Assembly: GCA_003353955.1 (NCBI GenBank)
Contig: PIVJ01000027.1
Span: 1 to 32,020, forward strand
Direction: 5' to 3'
DNA length: 32,020 nucleotides
From: Bacteroidota bacterium
GTDB lineage: Bacteria > Bacteroidota > Bacteroidia > Bacteroidales > GCA-2711565
Below, in pieces: positions 28,387-32,020 of the stretch (position 1 is the first letter of the stretch; the number at the start of each line of letters is the position of its first letter). The position numbers and the translations under genes were made by a program. The notes beneath the pieces are model-generated. The model was not told the DNA's origin and ran no database searches. It was given only the letters and a program-made list of their open reading frames with translations.

Positions 28387-29307
28387 ATGACTAAAGTACT
28401 AATCGCAACAGTAAAACCTTTTGCAAAGGCTGCTATAACTAAAATAAAGGAGGTGTTTGATAAGGCCGGTTATGAATCAATTCTTCTTGAGAAATATGCC
28501 AATCAATCTGATTTTGTGAATGCTGTTGGTGAAGTTGATGCCATTATTATCAGAAGTGACAAAGCAACAAAAGAAGTGATGGATTCAGCGAAAAACCTCA
28601 AAATAATAGTTAGAGCTGGTGCCGGATACGACAATATTGATCTTCAGGCTGCAACAGAAAATAATGTTGTTGCGATGAATACTCCTGGACAAAATTCAAA
28701 TGCTGTAGCAGAATTAGCGATAGGTATGATGATTTTTAATGCCAGAAATAAATTCACCGGCTCAGCAGGTACTGAACTAAAAGGCAAAAGTATTGGTATT
28801 CATGCCTATGGAAATGTAGGAAGATATGTAGCAATAATAGCAAAAGGATTTGGCATGAGAGTTTATGCTTTTGACCCGTTCATTTCAAAAGACTCAATTG
28901 AGGCTGATGGCGTAATTGCACTTGATTCAGCTGAAGAATTATATAAAACTTGCCAGTACATTTCATTGCATATTCCAGCAAATGAAAAAACTAAAGGTTC
29001 TATTAATTTTGAGTTATTATCTAGTATGCCTAAAGGAGCAACACTGGTTAATACAGCCAGAAAAGAAGTTGTTCATGAAGTTGAATTGATTAAATTATTT
29101 GCCGAAAGAGATGATTTCAATTATCTATCAGACATTGCTCCAGATTGTGCAGATGAACTTGTATCAAACTATCAATCGCGCTGTTATTTTACACCTAAAA
29201 AAATGGGTGCACAAACATCAGAAGCAAATATTAATGCAGGAATTGCTGCAGCAACACAAATAGTTAACTTTATCGAAAAGGGAGATACATCTTTCAAGCT
29301 TAATTAA
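28387..29307 (+). CDS. serA: D-3-phosphoglycerate dehydrogenase (short form, no ACT domain)
   Basis: This 306-residue D-2-hydroxyacid dehydrogenase oxidises 3-phosphoglycerate, the first step of serine synthesis. RAGAGYDNID (76-85) and NTPGQNSNAVAEL (98-110) are family motifs. The dinucleotide loop reads AYGNVG (140-145), with Ala replacing the usual first Gly. The catalytic arginine is Arg225 in NTARKEVV. The catalytic histidine of the usual TPHxGxxT motif is Lys271 here (TPKKMGAQTSEAN). The C-terminal ACT/regulatory domain of E. coli SerA is missing, so serine feedback would need another route. Context right after serC makes the assignment firm. Confidence 0.92.
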   Translation: MTKVLIATVKPFAKAAITKIKEVFDKAGYESILLEKYANQSDFVNAVGEVDAIIIRSDKATKEVMDSAKNLKIIVRAGAGYDNIDLQAATENNVVAMNTPGQNSNAVAELAIGMMIFNARNKFTGSAGTELKGKSIGIHAYGNVGRYVAIIAKGFGMRVYAFDPFISKDSIEADGVIALDSAEELYKTCQYISLHIPANEKTKGSINFELLSSMPKGATLVNTARKEVVHEVELIKLFAERDDFNYLSDIAPDCADELVSNYQSRCYFTPKKMGAQTSEANINAGIAAATQIVNFIEKGDTSFKLN

Positions 29308-29373
29308 CCAAAATATAAAATAGGCATAAGTTAATCTAAATGATCAGGTTATATAAAATAAAAGCTAACAATA

Positions 29374-29817
29374 ATGGAGAGTAATAATGACAAACAATTC
29401 ACTTTTTTCAGGTTCGAAGATCTTAGAGTTTATCATAAATCTCTTGATTATGCATTGTGGGTAAATGAGAATACGAAACAATTTCCCGAACAGGTAAATA
29501 CTGATTTAGCAATAAAGTATAATGCATCAGCATCAAATATAGCCATCAATATTGCAGAAGGTTCTGCCCGCAACAAGAGTCAATTTGTATATTGTTTAAA
29601 AATGGCTAAAAGTGCATTAAGAGAGAGTTTAGTTTATTCAACCTTGGCTTATAATTTGGGGCTCATCACAGAAGAACAAGAACTACAATCGAGAAATCAA
29701 TTAATGGAAATGACCAAAATGATCGGGGCTCTAATTTCCTCATTACAAAGAAGCCCTCATAGAGAGGAGGAGGAGGAAGAAGTAAATCAAAAAATCGATG
29801 CAAACACCTATTATTAA
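29374..29817 (+). CDS. Four-helix-bundle protein (23S rRNA intervening-sequence family)
   Basis: This 147-residue all-helical protein shows the family's typical text: FEDLRVYHKSLDYA (about 14-27), INIAEGSARNKSQF (about 58-71), LKMAKSALRESLVYSTLAYNLGLI (about 75-98). A run of six glutamates follows near the C-terminus. The family was named after proteins encoded in insertions of 23S rRNA genes; this copy is free-standing inside the serine operon, 66 bases after serA and 26 before DUF1015. Its function is unknown; homologous structures form pentamers. Whether it works with its neighbours or is a passenger cannot be told. Confidence 0.88.
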   Translation: MESNNDKQFTFFRFEDLRVYHKSLDYALWVNENTKQFPEQVNTDLAIKYNASASNIAINIAEGSARNKSQFVYCLKMAKSALRESLVYSTLAYNLGLITEEQELQSRNQLMEMTKMIGALISSLQRSPHREEEEEEVNQKIDANTYY

Positions 29818-29843
29818 ACTTTAATACTAAATTACACTAATCT

Positions 29844-31088
29844 ATGGCAATATTAAAAGCTTTTAAAGGCATTAGACCAACGGCAGATAAAGCACAGGCG
29901 ATTGCATCAAGACCCTATGATGTTTTAAATAGAGCGGAAGCAAGAATTGAAGCTGGTAAAAATAAATATTCATACTTACGAGTGATAAAACCTGAGATTG
30001 ATCTGGCTGATGATGTAGATTTATATGGCGAAGCTATATATGCGAAGGGAAAAGAGAACTTCTTTAATTTAATGGCAGAAAAGGTATTAATTCAAGATGA
30101 GAAGGAACATCTATACATCTATGCCCAAACAATGAATGGCCGTACTCAATATGGCTTAGTAGGCGCAGCAGGTGTTGAAGATTATATGGATAATGTAATT
30201 AAAAAACATGAGTTAACCCGACCTGATAAAGAAGCAGACAGAATGAATCATGTTAGAGTTAGCGGAATGAATTATGAGCCGGTATTCTTCTCCTACCCTG
30301 CTGTAAAGGAAATTGATGAAATCGTTGCAGAGGTAGTTAAAGCTACTCCAGAATATGATTTTACCTCCGAAGATGGCTTTGGTCATCATTTCTGGGTGAT
30401 TCGAGATCAGAGCAAAATTGACCGAATTATTGAACTTTTTACCGACTTGCCAGCGACCTACGTGGCTGATGGGCATCATCGGACTGCAGCTGCAGCCTTG
30501 GTTGGTAACGAACGAAAGAAGAACAATCCTAAGCATGATGGCAATGAAGAATACAATTTCTTCCTTGCCGTTCATTTCCCAGATGATCAATTAACCATTA
30601 TTGATTACAATCGGGTAGTGAAAGATTTACATAGAAATTCGCCTGAAGAGTTTATTGCGAAATTAAAATCTAGTTTTTATATTGAAGAAAAAGGAATAGA
30701 TATTTATAAACCTCAGGAATTACATAACTTCTCAATGTATTTAAAAGGAAAATGGTATTCCCTGACTTCAAAAGTTGGAACGTTTGATGACAATGATCCT
30801 GTTGGAGTGCTTGATGTAACAATATTAACCAATGAAATCCTGGCTCCTTTCCTTGATATAACAGATTTAAGGAAGTCAAAACGAATTGATTTCGTTGGAG
30901 GAATTCGCGGTCTTGGAGAACTAAAAAGAAGGGTTGATAATGGAGATATGGAAGTTGCTTTTGCACTTTATCCGGTATCAATGAAACAATTAATTGATAT
31001 CGCTGATTCGGGTAATATTATGCCTCCTAAAACTACATGGTTTGAACCAAAGCTTAGAAGTGGATTAATAATTCATGCATTAGATTAA
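29844..31088 (+). CDS. DUF1015 family protein
   Basis: This 414-residue cytoplasmic protein covers the DUF1015 family over its whole length: FKGIRPTADKAQAIASRPYDVL (about 7-28), KHELTRPDKEADRMNH (about 119-134) and the conserved YVADGHHRTAAAALVG (about 205-220). The DGHHR motif resembles the core of ParB/SerK-like nucleotide-using proteins, which include free-serine kinases. With its steady place beside serC/serA in Bacteroidota this suggests a serine or phosphoserine role; that is inference only. It is the last gene of the operon, followed 20 bases on by a strong terminator. Confidence 0.9.
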   Translation: MAILKAFKGIRPTADKAQAIASRPYDVLNRAEARIEAGKNKYSYLRVIKPEIDLADDVDLYGEAIYAKGKENFFNLMAEKVLIQDEKEHLYIYAQTMNGRTQYGLVGAAGVEDYMDNVIKKHELTRPDKEADRMNHVRVSGMNYEPVFFSYPAVKEIDEIVAEVVKATPEYDFTSEDGFGHHFWVIRDQSKIDRIIELFTDLPATYVADGHHRTAAAALVGNERKKNNPKHDGNEEYNFFLAVHFPDDQLTIIDYNRVVKDLHRNSPEEFIAKLKSSFYIEEKGIDIYKPQELHNFSMYLKGKWYSLTSKVGTFDDNDPVGVLDVTILTNEILAPFLDITDLRKSKRIDFVGGIRGLGELKRRVDNGDMEVAFALYPVSMKQLIDIADSGNIMPPKTTWFEPKLRSGLIIHALD

Positions 31089-31089
31089 G

Positions 31090-32020
31090 AAACTCAATAT
31101 TTATGTATGAAAAGCAACCAGATGGTTGCTTTTTTTTTTACCAATAGTGATTCCGGGTTGAACTTTATGAACATATGAAATAAACCGGAATCACGATGCA
31201 CTTGTGAACTTTTGGTAGGATAAATTCAATAACGTAATAACAATGAAACCGAAGCTCCATACTCTTTAATTCGCAAAAAGAGAAAAAGGTTACCCCAAAA
31301 ATCAATTTATTTTTCAGTATTTTTTCAACCCAACACTTAAAAGACTGATAATCTTACTGGTATAACCTTGTTTTTTTTTAATTATTTTATTAAGAAACCT
31401 AATATCTTCTTGAGCAAAACTTGAGGCTAATTAGGATTTGTAAATTTAATACTCCATATATCTTTGGAACACAACTTGTAAAAAAGCTTTTCCTTCCCTC
31501 ACAACTGAGTCCTGATAAAGTATTGGGATTGTATTATTATAAAAATAATCTAAACGATGCTCATAAAAGAACTCTCCTGATGAAGGGCATAGCCATCCAA
31601 TACCTTCTTTAAAATTAAAAAAACTCAATGTTTATATATGAAAAGCAAGCATCTGGCTGTTTTTTTTTACCAATAGTGATTCCGGGTTGAACTTTATGAA
31701 CATATGAAATAAACCGGAACCACGATGTACGTGTGAACTTTTGGTAGGATAAATTCAATAACGTAATAACAATGAAACCGAAGCTTCATACTCTTTAATT
31801 CGCAAAAAGAGAAAAAGGTTACCCCAAAAATCAATTTATTTTTCAGTATTTTTTCAACCCAACACTTAAAAGACTGATAATCTTACTGGTACAACCTTGT
31901 TTTTTTTTAATTATTTTATTGAAAAGCCTAATATATTCTTGAGCAAAACTTGAGGCTAATTAGGATTTATAAATTTAATACTCCATATATCTTTGGAACA
32001 CAACTTGTAAAAAAGCTTTT
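31090..32020. repeat. Tandem direct repeat, period about 529 bp, non-coding
   Basis: The sequence from 31090 to 31491 recurs from 31621 to the end of the window with only scattered substitutions and a 2-base length change in a T run; corresponding points are 529-531 bases apart. A 127-base stretch, 31493-31619, lies between the two visible copies and may be part of the unit if a further copy follows. Each copy contains GTGATTCCGGGTT...AACCGGAATCAC (31147-31194 in copy 1), which can fold as a 12-bp stem with one bulge. The terminator stem is perfect in copy 1 but broken in copy 2. No supportable ORF is present. Confidence 0.85.
31110..31139 (+). terminator. Intrinsic terminator of the serine operon
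   Basis: AAAGCAACC (31111-31119) pairs perfectly with GGTTGCTTT (31124-31132) around AGAT, and the T run continues to 31139. It is also the first part of the right-end direct repeat. Confidence 0.9.

Noticed and set aside
31446-31628. 60-codon minus-strand ORF in the right-end repeat (and a 63-codon one opposite)
   Set aside because: They straddle copy 1 and the inter-copy segment, the second copy does not keep the frame, and no domain is recognised.
31090-32020. CRISPR array
   Set aside because: The repeat is one long unit of about 529 bp, not short repeats with regular spacers.

Overview
The window looks like a chromosomal segment of a Bacteroidota bacterium, probably an environmental or anaerobic member. 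The evidence is a SusC/SusD pair with typical signal sequences, low G+C, TAnnTTTG-type -7 promoter boxes, a zinc-free L31 gene, and the acyl-CoA reductase / serC / serA / DUF1015 neighbourhood that is familiar from this phylum. No rRNA, tRNA or CRISPR array was seen.

Layout. (1) 1-1565 is an accessory left end. It holds the first 28 codons of a probable restriction-modification or methylase-type gene, an XRE regulator one base upstream of it, a small two-helix membrane protein, a long attC-like palindrome, and the 5' part of a group II intron with no maturase. The intron's two predicted exon-binding sites each pair over 7 bases with the sequence just upstream. (2) 1757-4557 is housekeeping: Uup-type ABC-F ATPase and ProC, both on the minus strand, separated by a terminator. 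(3) 4941-15756 is a carbohydrate-use locus. A minus-strand arm (GH3 beta-glucosidase, lipoprotein aldose epimerase, MFS sugar transporter) faces away from a plus-strand SusC/SusD pair, with a decayed IS200-type transposase between them. It is very A+T rich in places. (4) 15982-21345 holds a cupin gene and a four-gene minus-strand operon for aspartate-to-methionine flux (aspartate kinase, metY, metA, asd) behind a SAM-I class riboswitch. (5) 21764-27079 holds lon, a GlmU-like hexapeptide-repeat protein, L31 type B and a LuxC-type acyl-CoA reductase, all minus. (6) 27224-31088 is a plus-strand serine operon: serC, serA, a four-helix-bundle protein and a DUF1015 protein, ending in a strong terminator. 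(7) 31090-32020 is non-coding and made of a tandem direct repeat with a period of about 529 bp, the second copy cut by the window edge.

How it fits together. In the methionine operon, aspartate kinase and Asd make aspartate semialdehyde; homoserine dehydrogenase is not in this window. MetA and MetY then acylate homoserine and sulfhydrylate it to homocysteine, and the SAM aptamer gives end-product control. The sugar locus would import an oligosaccharide through SusCD, trim it with periplasmic GH3, set the anomer with the epimerase and take up the monosaccharide through the MFS carrier. The serine operon makes phosphoserine through SerA and SerC. The least ordinary regions are the left end (intron relic on an attC-like hairpin) and the right-end tandem repeat.
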